This document shows positions 10,680 to 21,944 of a stretch of 64,000 bases of DNA, in pieces. The translations under genes and the position numbers were made by a program. Source of the DNA: Isoetes taiwanensis. Taxonomy: Eukaryota; Streptophyta; Lycopodiopsida; Isoetales; Isoetaceae. The notes beneath the pieces are model-generated. The model was not told where the DNA came from. It worked only from the letters and a program-made list of their open reading frames with translations, and made no database searches. Each line of letters starts with the position of its first letter. The first letter of the stretch is position 1. The stretch is taken from contig JAJEKV010000055.1 of assembly GCA_021234155.1 (NCBI GenBank), forward strand, positions 124,001 to 188,000. Reading direction: 5' to 3'.

Positions 10680-10972
10680 TAAATTAGGTGTTTGCTTAAC
10701 GCAGATATTTTTTTGGCGCAGACGCGAAACCTTCAGATCGCGAGACTGTGAAGTATTTTCGGCAGACGCGATGCTGTATTAGCGTCATCAGAAAAAAAAA
10801 AAATTATTATTTTTTTTCTTCACGGATTTTTAAAATTTTTTTTTTTTTTCACTAGTGGGATTCTTACGTATGAGACGTTGCCCAAAATACTTTCGCGTCT
10901 GACGCACTTGAAGATTCAGAAGTCTTTGAGGGAAAAAACAACTTTTTTTTTTTTCGGCGTAATCGTCATCAC

Positions 10973-12003
10973 AGTTTTTTTTTTTTTTTTTGAAGAACTA
11001 TGTCATCAATATATTAAAAGAATGGTAATGTTACAAAGCAAGTGAGGAGGAAGGAGAATCGCCTAAAGAGACAAATGATACCTCGACAATCCACAACAAA
11101 CTCCACAGAAAAACTGCAACTCTACTGGCGTACATAAGGACAACCATCACCATCTACAACACCCAAGAAGTCCATGGAAATGGCAAACTTCCGGCTCTAC
11201 TACTGGGGGAACAACGAAAAGCTTTGAAATAGCTTGTACAACGAAGTCGAGGATGTCGAGAGGTTGCAGTTGAATCCCTTGAAAGATCCACAACCGCTGG
11301 CCTTAAATCAGCCACACCAACCAAACCACGACAGATGCAATTTTTTGTTGCGCCAAAGCGGCCAAGCATGGGGATACACATGAAGCAAAGAATCGGCAAG
11401 GTCAATCTCATTCAAATTGAGCCTAACCCAATCCCAGTTTGAATGCAAGTGAGGGCATAAAACCGACAATGCTCCAGGTCTCCACGATGAAGCCACAACA
11501 AGGGGCGAGAGAGGGCTCACACCGGCCTAAATCGACTGCTAAGGGCATTCACCCCGATACGTTGTGCACCACCGCCTCTTCCTATTCTAACCTTCGGGGG
11601 GTGTGAGCTCCATGTCCACGCCCAAAATGGCGCCATCGAGAACCCTAAGCCGCAGAGACCACTTGTGTTTAAAAGGTGTCATGAATAGCCAAGACCCCGC
11701 GAAGAAGACCGCATCAAAAGCAAGAAGGCACAACATCCGGATGAACCTTCCAAACCGCACCACCACATCATGGCGAGGGACTATAGGTATGTGTAGCGGA
11801 ATAGACCCCGCCACGTGAGTTCCTAGATAGCGGTCCACTCGCCCTCGGAAGCGAGCTCTAAAAAGAACTCCCGCGAAGCTAGGCCGACCACCCCAATACC
11901 AATCCTCCAAAGGTGAGAGCACGGCTGCGCCTCCAACGAACCCTGCGTCAGAGCATGCGCGATGGCGACCAATAGGGCAAGTGCCGTGGGGTAAAGGAAC
12001 CCA
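10973..12003 (-). mobile_element. Poly(A)-tailed retroinsertion (truncated LINE or processed transcript)
   Basis: On the minus strand the sequence ends TTTTAATATATTGATG followed by ACATAGTTCTTC and a run of A (T run at 10975-10991 on plus), which is the 3' end style of plant LINEs or retroposed mRNAs. The body is GC-richer than its surroundings. It holds open frames on the minus strand (12006-11587 and 11520-11154) that match no domain I recognise. The 5' end is uncertain; similar CGGCGTWAT words lie near both ends (about 10957 and 12034), so a target duplication is possible but not established. Confidence 0.5.
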
Positions 12004-12217
12004 CAAGAAAGGAGAAGGCGGTTTTCACCGTTCCGGCGTTATGCGAAAAAAAAACTTTCGCACGCTTTCCGCGGGCTTTCGGCGTCTAAATGCGAATTTT
12101 TTTTGCCCATGTCCGGCGAGGTTTAAATACGTTAAATACATATTTTATTAAAAAATATGTATTTTTTGACTTTATATGTCAGGAATTTGAATTTTGTACG
12201 TACAGAACCTATCCCTG

Positions 12218-12225
12218 GTGTATGC
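12218..12225. repeat. hAT target-site duplication, right copy
   Basis: GTGTATGC, identical to 2967-2974. Both flanks also contain a similar TCCGRCGGTTATG word in the same orientation (about 2948 and 12230), of unclear meaning. Confidence 0.92.
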
Positions 12226-13817
12226 TGAGTCCGACGGTTATGCCTTCACCGACCACTGAACTAGCATGTCATATTTCTATTTGATCCCTTAAATAAGCAA
12301 TGCAAACACTAAAGGCAATTTTAACTTAGCCGTTTAGCCTTTTTAACTTTAGACTTTAACCATTGACATTTAGCCAATATCGTTCAACCTTATGTAACCA
12401 TTGCTAGGTAACCATATGGTTAAGTGTAGAACCCAGCACTGCAGTCTGCTTCCAGGTTATGCAGATCTTGACAAGCTCAAGAATATTGTCTGACAAATCT
12501 ACAACAAAAGCTTTGATGGATGGTAAGTGGTGTGCTTTTCCAGCAGAATCATTGCGTAGGCAACTAGGCAAATCATCACCTAGATTGTTACATATTTCCA
12601 CTATATGCAATGCAAAGAACCTGCTATTTTATGAGCAGTTTACCTTGAAAATCAATCACCTATGGTATCATGGTATACGAGCCATATCTGCAAATACTGA
12701 GGAGATGCAAGAAATGTTATTACAATGATGCCAATATAACTTACCTAGGGATTTTCTCCAAAAAATAGCAAGATATAATCACATCAGAAGTTGTGATGAG
12801 TGGATGACAAATATGGAAACATTTTGCATTAACAAAAGCATTGTGGTGTGAACTGCATCCATAAATAGCCTGCTCAAAATCCATGAACTTATTATGAGAC
12901 GATTTTTAGCAATTGCATGCATGCTATATTTTTGGGGATAACTCAATATTTCCAATGGATGGGAACTAAGGGGCCCATAATAGAGTTGTACCACGAAAAT
13001 GAATGGCATGACATGTGAATATAGGTCTTGGAGAATGTTTTACTATGCTGTGTTCCATTTGAGGTATTTTGAATCATGGATATTGTAATTGCAAGGAGAT
13101 AACTTCCAATTATTTCGTTTGGTATTTGGGGACCATATTTCACGCATGGTTTTGCCTAGATTTCGGGTTTTTTTTGAACGGGTTTGAGCTGCTTACTGGC
13201 GATCGAAGCTAGTGGCCCGAAGATTGCAGTGGTTGTTCATTTCGATTTGAGTTCGCATGTTGCGAATTTCGAAGGAGATGGCTGTGAAGTTAAGGAGCCG
13301 ATTTATTAGGCCATGGATAAGATAGCATGATGGTTTCTAATTTCGGCAGAGCAGGGGCGGGCCTTCTGAGCTAGGCCTGAGCAGAAGCAAGGTCCGATTG
13401 CTTGGTTGCTTGTGGGTTTCAAGTCCCATTCTTTCCCCTTATTGTGTGTGTTTCCAGGTGGGTTGTGTTCTTGGAGAGTGGGCATGAAAACAGATTGTCA
13501 AAGCAGAGCTTTTGGCGATGGGCGCTGCCCGAATGCAAGGGAAATGGAAATGAAGATGTTTTTGGGTTCTGATGAGGTGATTGAGACCTAGTTGCAGGGC
13601 AGCTCTACAGCATGGCTTCTCGGATTCCACAATAGGGTTTTCTCGAGTTTGTGCTACCCAAGTGCTTGTATGTGGTTTACCGGTGAAAGGCAGTTTGTAT
13701 TTGGCTGGGCCTGTGGTCGTATATGGTGGTGGCAATGGTTGGACAATGGTTGCAGGGCGAAATTTGAAGCTGCCTGTGCACCATTGGAAGTGGCGAGTAA
13801 TAATGTTATGGAAGGAG
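12226..13817. other. Gene-free stretch, probably partly the remainder of the Copia 1 LTR
   Basis: No coding region or RNA gene is supported here. The first few hundred bases should be the rest of the LTR interrupted at 2974, but without a second LTR copy this cannot be shown. The part 13140-13800 is GC-richer unique-looking DNA with only short frames. Confidence 0.4.
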
Positions 13818-13935
13818 TAATTTTGATGAGGAGAAAATTTTGTGATGAAATTTTCTGGCGGCCGCCAGCTGACCTGGCGGTGCCGCTCGTGGGCCGCCAG
13901 AAAATTTCAAACGAAATTTTCTCCTCATCAAATTA
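13818..13935. mobile_element. Foldback MITE of 118 bp
   Basis: The two halves are near-perfect inverse complements: a TAATTTTGATGAGGAGAAAA start on the left mirrors a TTTTCTCCTCATCAAATTA end on the right, and TTTTCTGGCGGCC mirrors GGCCGCCAGAAAA inside. The arms are about 45 bp. TA at both ends would fit a 2-bp target duplication. The transcript would form a strong hairpin. Confidence 0.75.
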
Positions 13936-14543
13936 CCTGACAAAATTCCAACTAGCTTAAAATTTTGCCCATTTTTTAGGCCGAATTTGTAGCAGAGTCT
14001 AGCGCAGGCCGAATACTTGAGTGCAGAGACTGGAGATCAACAAATATCTCTGAATTTCAAGGGCAGTGCAGCATTTAGATTAGGATTAAACTTTTCCTTC
14101 GACCAGGTGCGACAACGAGGTAAAAAGCTATGGCCGACCTAGGCCGCCAAGTGGCAGAATACCCAGGCTCCGTTTCTTGGCGCTTCTTGGTCAAGTTCGT
14201 CAGAATACATCAGATCTTCCCATCAGAACTGCAATTTCCTGAACTGTTCAATTCACACAAAGAATTGCAATTTCCAGAACTGTTCAATTCACACAACCTA
14301 TAGTTGAAGGAATGCTTTTGAAAAAAAAATTTCGGAGAGATCTGAAGAAACTCCTTTCAGTTTTGTTTCCCATCAAGATCTGCCAGATCGAACATCAAAT
14401 CGGCAGAATACCCAAAAATCCGTGATCAACATCAAATCGGCGTAATTTGGATTGACCAAGTTCGGCAGTAACCCCAGTTCGCTTCATAACCGATCACCTA
14501 CACGCTCCACTAAAACTTTTTTTTTAGGCATCCTTCTTCTACG
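13936..14543. other. Gene-free stretch
   Basis: No open frame or RNA gene is supported. A short imperfect direct repeat (GAATTGCAATTTCC.GAACTGTTCAATTCACACAA type) lies at about 14225-14300. Confidence 0.4.
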
Positions 14544-14559
14544 GCAACACAAGAATCTC
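14544..14559. repeat. LINE target-site duplication, left copy (16 bp)
   Basis: GCAACACAAGAATCTC, identical to 27026-27041, directly next to the T run that is the LINE poly(A) tail on the minus strand. Confidence 0.95.
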
Positions 14560-14939
14560 TTTTTTTTTTTTTTTAATTGAAGGCTTAAGTATGTATTAAG
14601 AGTGTATGGCAAAGTACATAGATCAAAAAAAGTTGTATGAAGCTTTTTTTAGAAAAAAGACCTTTAGGAAAGGGTAGGTCATAAACCCTGAAAAATTTAA
14701 ACTAACCAAAATCATAAATATAGTTATAGCTTTAAAAGTATCTGGTTGTTTCAAACAGTTAGATCAACTCTGGAGGGGCAAAGAATCAATGTTTGGCCTC
14801 AGTACCTCCTTTCTTTGGCTCTTTTTTGAATGGTCCTTTCTTCCCCATGCCCTTGTTGGCAAACTATGAACAGCAAATGGGGCATTTACACATATGGGCC
14901 TTCCCCTGGATTGAATCTGTCCTTCTTATCTTTGGCAGA

Positions 14940-16348
14940 TTATAGAATGTATCTTCTTTCGTCCAAATAAGCAGTGCAAACGGGGTTGCATTGACAATTG
15001 TCCCCATGCTCATTGGGTATTTCAACCCCGAATTGTGTCAGCCATTGAGCATTCGCATGGAGATTCATCCTCCTCCACCTCAGTCTTTTGAACATGATCA
15101 AAGTATTTCCTGCACACAAAGGCAAAACTAACATTAGATAAAGGGATTAGGACTTAGTTCGATTCAGAAGATTTCCAAAACCCAATTTATATCATATTGG
15201 GTTTGCTTAATAATGGCATTGGGCGGATAATTTCTTCCTTGAAGATCAGGGTATTCCTTCCTTTCCACATTCTCCAAAGAAGAATGTATCTTCTCCATTC
15301 CACTGGGTTCTCGGGGAAGAAGATCTCATCTATTTGCATATTAGCCAATCCAGAATATTCAAACCCAGTTTACGCCGCCTCCAAAGTCCATTCTCATATA
15401 GGCGCTTTTAAAGAGGTGTTCTTCATCCTCCCGATCCCGCATGCACCCGACACATATATTAGAATCGGACATATTCAGCCTCCACCTTTTTTACATTCGT
15501 GGCAAAGCTTTATGCCAAAGCCGCAAACATAAAGGCCTTGATCTTTGGATGAATTGGACTTTTCCACATGAATCTCGAGGTTCCTAGAAGCTCATGCGGA
15601 TCAATATTCCATTTTGCGGATAGAGCTTTCTTGGCCCCTATTGAGGTACCAGAAGCCAGGTTTTACTCTATATCCACGTAATCCATTGATGTGCCAAAGA
15701 ACATCTGTATCATGCCAAACTCCAACTGCCAACCTTTTGAGTGATACTATTGAAAATTACTGGAATCATCTCCTAAATTTGTTATGCTGGATTCCTGATA
15801 AACAAAATCATCAGTAATATCCCTTATATAAATAATTCCATTGTTGGTCCATTGCTTGGCTAGAATAGGGAAATTAGTAGCCAGACAGATATTAGGGTCA
15901 TCCAAAAAAGAGAGGGACTCCGTAAAAATTGGTTGATCTTGAGAAAGACCTTCTTTCCATGTATACATACCCTTTACCTTTTGCCATGCCCTAATCCACT
16001 TTTTGATAATCAAAGGCATTGTAGTGGGAATGGTAAAGTCAAAGTAAATGCTATGGGGCAGCTGCATTTTGAGATTCCTCCAACCAAAGGGGTGGCACTT
16101 ATTGACATAATGGGAGATAAGAGTGCTCACAGGGTGATTGATTTGGTTATTACAGGCTCTATAAAAGTACTTAGCAGCCAGAGCAATAGCCTGTTTTTCA
16201 ATATTAATAACTCCCAGACCTCCCAACATTTTGTGCTTGCAACATACTTCCATAGAGATAGGAATCCAGCACCTCCTGCTTGTCCCTCCTGCAATGAATC
16301 TACCAATAATCCCTTGCATTTTAGTCAGAACCTTCTTAGGGGCCATCA
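14940..16348 (-). pseudogene. LINE ORF2, C-terminal part
   Basis: The frame 16349-15747 begins MAPKKVLTKMQG and continues with RRCWIPISMEVCCKHKMLGG, the connector after the reverse transcriptase core in plant L1 ORF2. Further on (15470-15410) the minus strand encodes CMRDREDEEHLF, the core of the C-terminal zf-RVT zinc finger. Stops and frameshifts break the region. It joins seamlessly to 19605-19747 once Helitron 1 is removed. Confidence 0.88.
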
Positions 16349-19300
16349 TCTTATATTATAATGTTTTACTGCAAGTAATGGACCACGCCCTAAATCTGAC
16401 GGTCTACATTATTTTGTCTAGATCGAACGGTCGGTTGTTTCCACGATTTTCTTAGGTTTTTCTTAGCTCTTCCGTTTCTGGCTCTATAGGGTTAGAGCTT
16501 CGGCTTTTCCATCCATACAAAATTAGAGCCCAGCCATATAGGGTTAGCTCTATAGGGTTAGAGCTATGGTGCAGCCATGGCAACTATCGAGCTCGCTTCT
16601 CCATCCATTCCAGATCATCGTATTTGTTCCTTTTTTTTAGCTTTTAGGACGCTGCTACAAAGAAATGGATTAGAAGACTTACTCTTCGTTTTAGTCTAAG
16701 ATATTGATGCCGGAGGACACCATAATGTACTGAGAGAGGTTTCTAGAGGAGTTTTATAAAGGGATTTTCGTCATAGTTTGCCACAAAGAATGGCCCATGC
16801 ATTTCGATTAGAGAGAAGCATGAGCAAATGCTAAACTCGTGGTCATTCCGTGTCGTGGAGTGAATCCTTTCTCCCGCAACATTATTATTGCAGCTTCTAC
16901 TTGGAAATCCGTTTGACATGGATGGTATAAGTGGAAGATTTCTCATGTGGAAATCTTTGTCATATTGAGATTCTTTCACCAAATCCTCGGAGGGTCGTAT
17001 ATAATTCCTGAAGTTTGGCCTCCTTTTTTTCGAAGTGGAGTTATGAAATCACGGCAAACTCTATTCTTGCAAGGTAGGTGTTGTTTCCCATGTAAAAATT
17101 AGCACTTCATTTCATAGTTTGATGGAGCTAGAGTTTGATCTCCGACATCTCTTTTTCAGCCAACAATATCCGCGGATTCTTTGTTCAGATTCTAACCTAA
17201 TCATGTATCATGACATAAATGTATGTAGAATGCGGCCCTCTATCCTTAGTGTTTGGAAACTAATCCTTTATCCGCATTCATGTAATGCATGGATGTCCCA
17301 TGAATGATTCATAGCATCCGCTTACTAGGGGCCAACTTAGGATCTTCGCTTCCGTGATCGCATGTTGGAACTTACCAGTAGTTGGGTTAATATGTATGGC
17401 TTTTAATTGAATGGCGAGACGCTACTGCGGGTCAAGGACCTCCATGTCTTTATTTACACAATTCTTTGCACAAAATGTTCGAATCACCTTCACCGATTAA
17501 GCCAATGATGCCCACGTGTAAATGAATTTTTCTAGACAGACTTTTTATTTCTGAAACTATCATAATTTGAAATGTTAGAAAGACTAATGGACGGAAGACC
17601 ATTTTAGACAAAGTATGGACAGAGTTTGTGATTTTTATGCGAGGGGTTCCTACCGGTGAAGCTATGAGTTTACTTACTAGCTCAAATAAGATATAATATT
17701 TTCAAAACTACTCTTGAAAGTTTTCAAGGTAAATCTCAAATTTTGTATAATCACAAAAACAATCTTGAACTGTACAAATCCTTGGTAATCGAAACGTGGC
17801 TTTATCCTATCTGTGATTCTTTGGAAGTTGGATTTGTAAGTCGCTACTTGAACAGGAATTTGGTCGATATCGTTGTATCAAGGATCGCGTTATTGCGATT
17901 GAACAAATTTAAACAACATGCAAACAGTAACGGAAGGGATCTATGTTTGCTTCAATGAATGTAGACAATCCGTTAATGCCTATGGCATTATAAAACTATT
18001 TACTCTGGCCTTGAGGTCATATCGAGTTGTAAAGAGGTGTATTTGAGCTACATGTTCAAGCTTTGGACTCAGTAAAACCAACATGGAAAAAGATCATCTC
18101 TATTTTTTTTTGTTTCACTTGAAAATCTCCTTGGTCATTCGCAACGCATGCCTACAATATCGCCATTTATCCATGCATTTTGCATATATAGAATAGGTAT
18201 CCGCGCCCTATGTTTGGGGGTCCCGCAATTTGTGGTGCCGCGACTTTGTAAACAATAGGAAAAGACTTGCAACGAATAGCAAGGCATTGCAATATTGTAG
18301 CAGTACATCACCAACACTTGAGCAACATACCCATGGGTAATGATGTGCATTAGAATTCCGACCTTGCAAACTTAAAGTTTTCTACAAATTTGGCTATTAT
18401 GATTGTGCCCAAGGTATTGACAATGTAGTGCCGACCTAGATCCAAGACAATTGTTAAAGGCCAATGCCCATTGTTGGAATAGCTCCCATTAAACACGTGT
18501 AACACAAATGGAAGGTGACGAACTCCAGTCCCAATTGGCATGTACCATATATAAATTCACAATCGTGAATACGGAAAAAAACAAAATAGCATACTTAAAG
18601 AAGATAAAAGAAAACCCGGAACAACAACTCAAATGCATAGTGTGCTTCTTCTTCAATTGGGAGATAAAATATAGCGTTGCGAATAGGACCATCGAGATAA
18701 AGTACTTGCCCCAAAAGCATTGCCTAAATATAATGCAAAGATAAAAGTGTTGTTTTAAGGTATTGCACAAAATTATAGCTTCAATGTTGCATCATTAACA
18801 TGCATTATGTAGGAGAAGCAATACATATCACATATAGATGTTGCAACTACGACAATATTCCAGATCATCATTAGTAAATCTTCAGTAATGCAACTTCTTA
18901 TTTAACCAAGCCATCCATCGTAATGCACATCGCGATTCAAGTTATTTATAATACCTATAGGTTAATAAATACCTATAGGAGTCAAGTATACCTATAAGTT
19001 AATGTGCAAGAAATCTGTTCAAGGTTTATGAAAGAATATTTAATATCAAATATTGTGCACATGTTGCACGCACATGAACTCAAGTTTAAACGCTGTAAAT
19101 GTTTTGTTTTTAGTTATATCAATGGAGATGCATTTCACCACATCTACAACTTTAAGATGAGCTATTTCTAGAGCATCAAGTAAGGGCGATGCATCTTATA
19201 ATAGGTGTCAATGCAACTTAAGACAACATATCTATCCCTAGAGGATCAAGCAAGGAAAAGAAAAGAAACACATCAATGAAGGCATCTCAAAGAGCATCAA

Positions 19301-19604
19301 GCATCAAATCAATGTTATGCTTATTGATTTGGATCTAGGTAATATGAGCGAAGGGAGGGAGGGAGGGAGGGAGAGGAGATATTAAGTCGCCCTCAATTTC
19401 TTAAATCCCAGTATGGGGTTGGATACAAAACTGGATTATTATTATACGTTTTTCTCATTTGGCCAAAACATTTTCAACCAACTTATGCCCAACAACATTG
19501 GGGTGGGATACAAAAATTCGATTATTATTAGACGATTTTCTCATTCGACCAAAACATTTTCAGGCTCCCAACTTATGCCCAGCAACGCTGGGCATTGTTA
19601 CTAG
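16349..19604 (+). mobile_element. Helitron 1 (3.26 kb, non-autonomous)
   Basis: It starts TCTTATATTATAATG (5' TC) and ends with the hairpin GCCCAGC-AAC-GCTGGGC, then ATTGTTA and CTAG (19601-19604). It is inserted between A (16348) and T (19605) with no target duplication. Excising it restores the LINE reading frame across the junction, which proves both ends. No Rep/helicase gene is present, and the interior has no recognisable captured gene. It contains repeated GGGTTAGAGCT words (16488-16570). Confidence 0.93.
19411..19595 (+). repeat. Tandem duplication of the Helitron 1 3' terminus
   Basis: Two diverged units of about 92 bp lie in tandem. Each has GGATACAAAA, TTATTATTA, a CGTTTTTCTCATT-like word and CCAAAACATTTTC, and each ends CAACTTATGCCCARCAAC. 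The outer copy has the intact hairpin and CTAG. The inner copy has a degenerate hairpin (CCCAACAACATTGGG) and no CTAG. Confidence 0.8.
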
Positions 19605-19747
19605 TAATGGAAGATTGGTAAACCTGAGAGGAGGAGATGACCGAATTTGCCAAAATGGCTCTCCCATTTTTAGAAAGAAATTTAGAACTAAGGGAGTCTA
19701 CTTTTCTGTAGAATTTATCAAGTAAGTCATCCCAAAGCTCACAAGCA
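19605..19747 (-). pseudogene. LINE ORF2 middle segment between the two Helitrons
   Basis: 143 bp open in one minus-strand frame, encoding CELWDDLLDKFYRKVD and then SKNGRAILANSVISSSQVYQ. This is the post-catalytic segment of plant L1 reverse transcriptases. It continues the frame of 21945 upward on one side and 16348 downward on the other. Confidence 0.95.
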
Positions 19748-21944
19748 TCTTATATTATAAAGTTATAGCGTAAGTATATCATGAAGCAAACCCTAATTTG
19801 TATGGCTTAGATCATTTGATTGCATCCATAGGCCGTGATTTATTGCACAACTTCCCACTACCGCGATTGGCTATGCTTTGATCTCTTAAGAGGAAAGGGT
19901 AAAGGAAAAGGGAGGAGGAAAGGGGAAAAGTGAAGGGCAAAAAGGCATGGACAAAAGGGAAAGAGGGAAAGGAGAAAAGTAAGGGTAGGGAAGAGAGAAA
20001 AAAAGAAAGGGAGAAAGGGAAGGGAAAAAAGGACACCGAGAAAAGGGAAAGAGGGAAAGGAAGGGAAAAGTGAAAAAGGAAAAGGGTAGGGTGGGTGGAA
20101 AAGGGCATGGGAAAAAGGGAAAGGGAAAAAGGTGGGGGGGTTGGTGTGGGAAGAAAGAGAGGACATTGGGAAAGGGAAAGGGTAAGGGGGGAAAGGGAAA
20201 AGGGAAGGGAAAAGGACAAGAGGAGAAGGAAAAGAGAAAAGGGAAGGAAGAAGGGAAGGGAGCTAAAAAAAAGAAAAAAGGAGGGGGGAAAGGGAAGAGG
20301 AAAAGAAGAAGGCTGAAAAAAGAAGGAAGAGGGAAAGGGTGCGGAAAGGGGAAAAAGGAAAGCATTGGAAAAGAAAGGAAAGTAACATATGAGGAAGAAA
20401 AAGGGCAAGGGAAGAGGGAAAGGGAAAAGGGGAAGAGGAAAAAGGTGAGGAAAGGGAAAACGAGCACGAAAAAAAGAGGAAGAGGAAAATGATGGGGAAA
20501 TGGGAAAGTAAAAAGGAAATGGGAATGGGATAAAGGAAAGAGAAAGGGAAAAGAAAAGAGAGGAAAGGGAAAAGGCACGTGGAAAAGGGAAAGAGAAAAG
20601 AAAAAGGAGGAACGGGAAAAGGGGCGCTTAAAAAGGAAAGGGAAAAAGGGCACGGGAAAAAGAGAAAAAAAGGGAAAGGGTGAGGAAAGGAAAAGCGAAT
20701 CGAAAAGGAAATGAGAGGATAAAAAGGAAAGAGAAAAGGGACTTCCGGAAGAGAAAAAAGGAGGAAAAGGGAAGGAAAATGGGTACGGAAAAAAGGGGAA
20801 GTAGGAAAAAGGGGGGAAAAAGAAAGGCATGGAAAAAGAAAAAAAGGGGAAAAGGAAAAAGAGAAGGAAAGGGAGAATGTGAAGGGCAAAACGGCACCGA
20901 GGAAAAGGAAAGAAAAAAAAAGAGAATGCAAAAAGGGAAGGAAAAAGGCATGGGAAAAAGGGAAAAGGAAAAAGGGAAGGAATAAATGGCTTGGGAAAAG
21001 GGAGAAAAAACGAAAGGGAAAAAAATGAAGGGAAAAGGGCACCATCAAAAGGGGAAGAGGGAAAGGGTGGGAAAAAAGAGGAAAATGGAAGGGAAAAAGG
21101 GAACCGGAAATGGAAAAGGGAAATGAAAAAATAAAAGGGAGGGGGAAAGTGGAAAAAGAACCCGGAAAAAAAAAAGCAAGAGGAAAAGGGGAAGAGGGGA
21201 TAGGGGAAAGGGGAGGGGGAAAGGGCACGAGAAAAAGGGGAAGAGGAAAGGTGAACAAAGGGTAAAAGGAAGCTGAAAAGAGCATGCAAATGGAAGGGAA
21301 AAAAGGCATGGGAAAAGGGGACAGGGGAAAGAAAGAGCAAGAAAATTAGAAAAGAGAAGGAAAGAAAAGTCATGTAGGTGGAAAAGGGAAAGGGAAAAAG
21401 GAAAAATAGAGAGAGGGGGGAAGGGGAAGGAAAGGGTGGGAAAGGAGAAAATGGAAGGGAAAAAAGGAACGAAAAAAGGTTGGGAAAAGAGGAATAGCGA
21501 AATGGGAAAAGAGAAGGGAAAAGGCACGAGGAAAAGGGGCGAAAGAAAGGGAAAAAAGAAGCCAAGAAGAGCATGGAAAAAGGGAAAAAGAAAAGAAAAG
21601 GGAAAGGTGGAAAAAGAGAAAAAAGGAAAGAATCCACGGAAAGGAAAAGGTTTTGAAGAAGGGAAAGGGGGGAAGGGCAACATAGGGGAAACAAGGATGT
21701 GAAAAAAAGAAAAAAAAAAGAAAGAAAGAAAAGGAAGCATGCAAGGAAAATAAAAAAAAAAAGGAAAAAAAAAAGGGAAGTGTGAAAACGAGGAAAAGAA
21801 AAAGAAAAGAGTAAAAGCAAAAGAAAGAATTGTATCGAATATGTTAACAATGGAGTACTTTCGGGTTATTCTCTCATTGCTATTGTGTATCATTTACAGG
21901 GTCTCAGTCAACTTATGCCCAGCAACGCTGGGCACTGTTCCTAG
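19748..21944 (+). mobile_element. Helitron 2 (2.2 kb, purine-rich interior)
   Basis: It starts TCTTATATTATAAAG and ends with the same hairpin as Helitron 1 followed by ACTGTTC and CTAG (21941-21944). The last 36 bases differ from Helitron 1 at only two positions, so they are one family. It is inserted between A (19747) and T (21945), and excision restores the LINE frame. Apart from about 130 bp at the left and 100 bp at the right, the interior is a purine-only-like repeat. Confidence 0.93.
19885..21835 (+). repeat. Two-kilobase polypurine tract (GGGAAAA-type degenerate repeat)
   Basis: Almost every base on the plus strand is A or G, arranged as variants of GGGAAAAGG with occasional GGCAY or CATGG interruptions spaced some tens of bases apart. 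The very long Phe/Pro/Ser/Leu-rich frame on the minus strand (21850-19886) is a by-product of the strand bias and not a gene. The tract could adopt triplex or G-rich structures. Confidence 0.9.

Larger units (their letters stand above)
3213..10680 (+). mobile_element. Penelope-like retroelement with flanking direct repeats and two ORFs
   Basis: Two copies of a 387-bp repeat (3213-3599 and 10293-10679) in direct orientation bracket an upstream spliced ORF (3895-4194 plus 6262-7800) and a reverse transcriptase ORF (8052-10124). Penelope-like elements are known for long direct repeats of this kind (pseudo-LTRs), for retaining introns, and for a telomerase-like reverse transcriptase. The element lies within the hAT transposon. 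A possible short target duplication is AACGCA just left of the T-rich leader (about 3180) and about 20 bp right of the second repeat, but this is weak. Assignment to Penelope-like is by motif reading only. The two-ORF structure is not the standard one. Confidence 0.7.
2975..12217. mobile_element. hAT-type DNA transposon carrying nested retroelements (9.24 kb)
   Basis: The left end CAGGGATAGGTTC (2975-2987) is the exact inverse of the right end GAACCTATCCCTG (12205-12217). Identical 8-bp direct repeats lie immediately outside. The CAGGG start and 8-bp duplication are hAT hallmarks. A further TGTACGT motif lies just inside both ends. Subterminal DNA at both ends is rich in GCGTC/CGCGTC motifs with A and T runs, as expected for transposase-binding subterminal repeats. 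No hAT transposase (RNase-H-like core or hAT C-terminal dimerisation domain) is visible. Once the nested retroelements are removed only about 0.7 kb remains, so this is best read as a small non-autonomous hAT enlarged by later insertions. Confidence 0.85.

Noticed and set aside
11154-12006. Minus-strand open frames as a host gene
   Set aside because: No domain is recognisable, frames are short and overlapping, and they sit in a poly(A)-tailed insertion.
12226-13817. Confident remainder of the Copia 1 LTR
   Set aside because: Expected from the insertion order, but no second LTR in the window allows the end to be placed.
19886-21850. A 654-codon open frame on the minus strand, rich in Phe, Pro, Ser and Leu
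   Set aside because: It is a translation of the polypurine repeat. All frames across it are biased and the composition matches no protein family.
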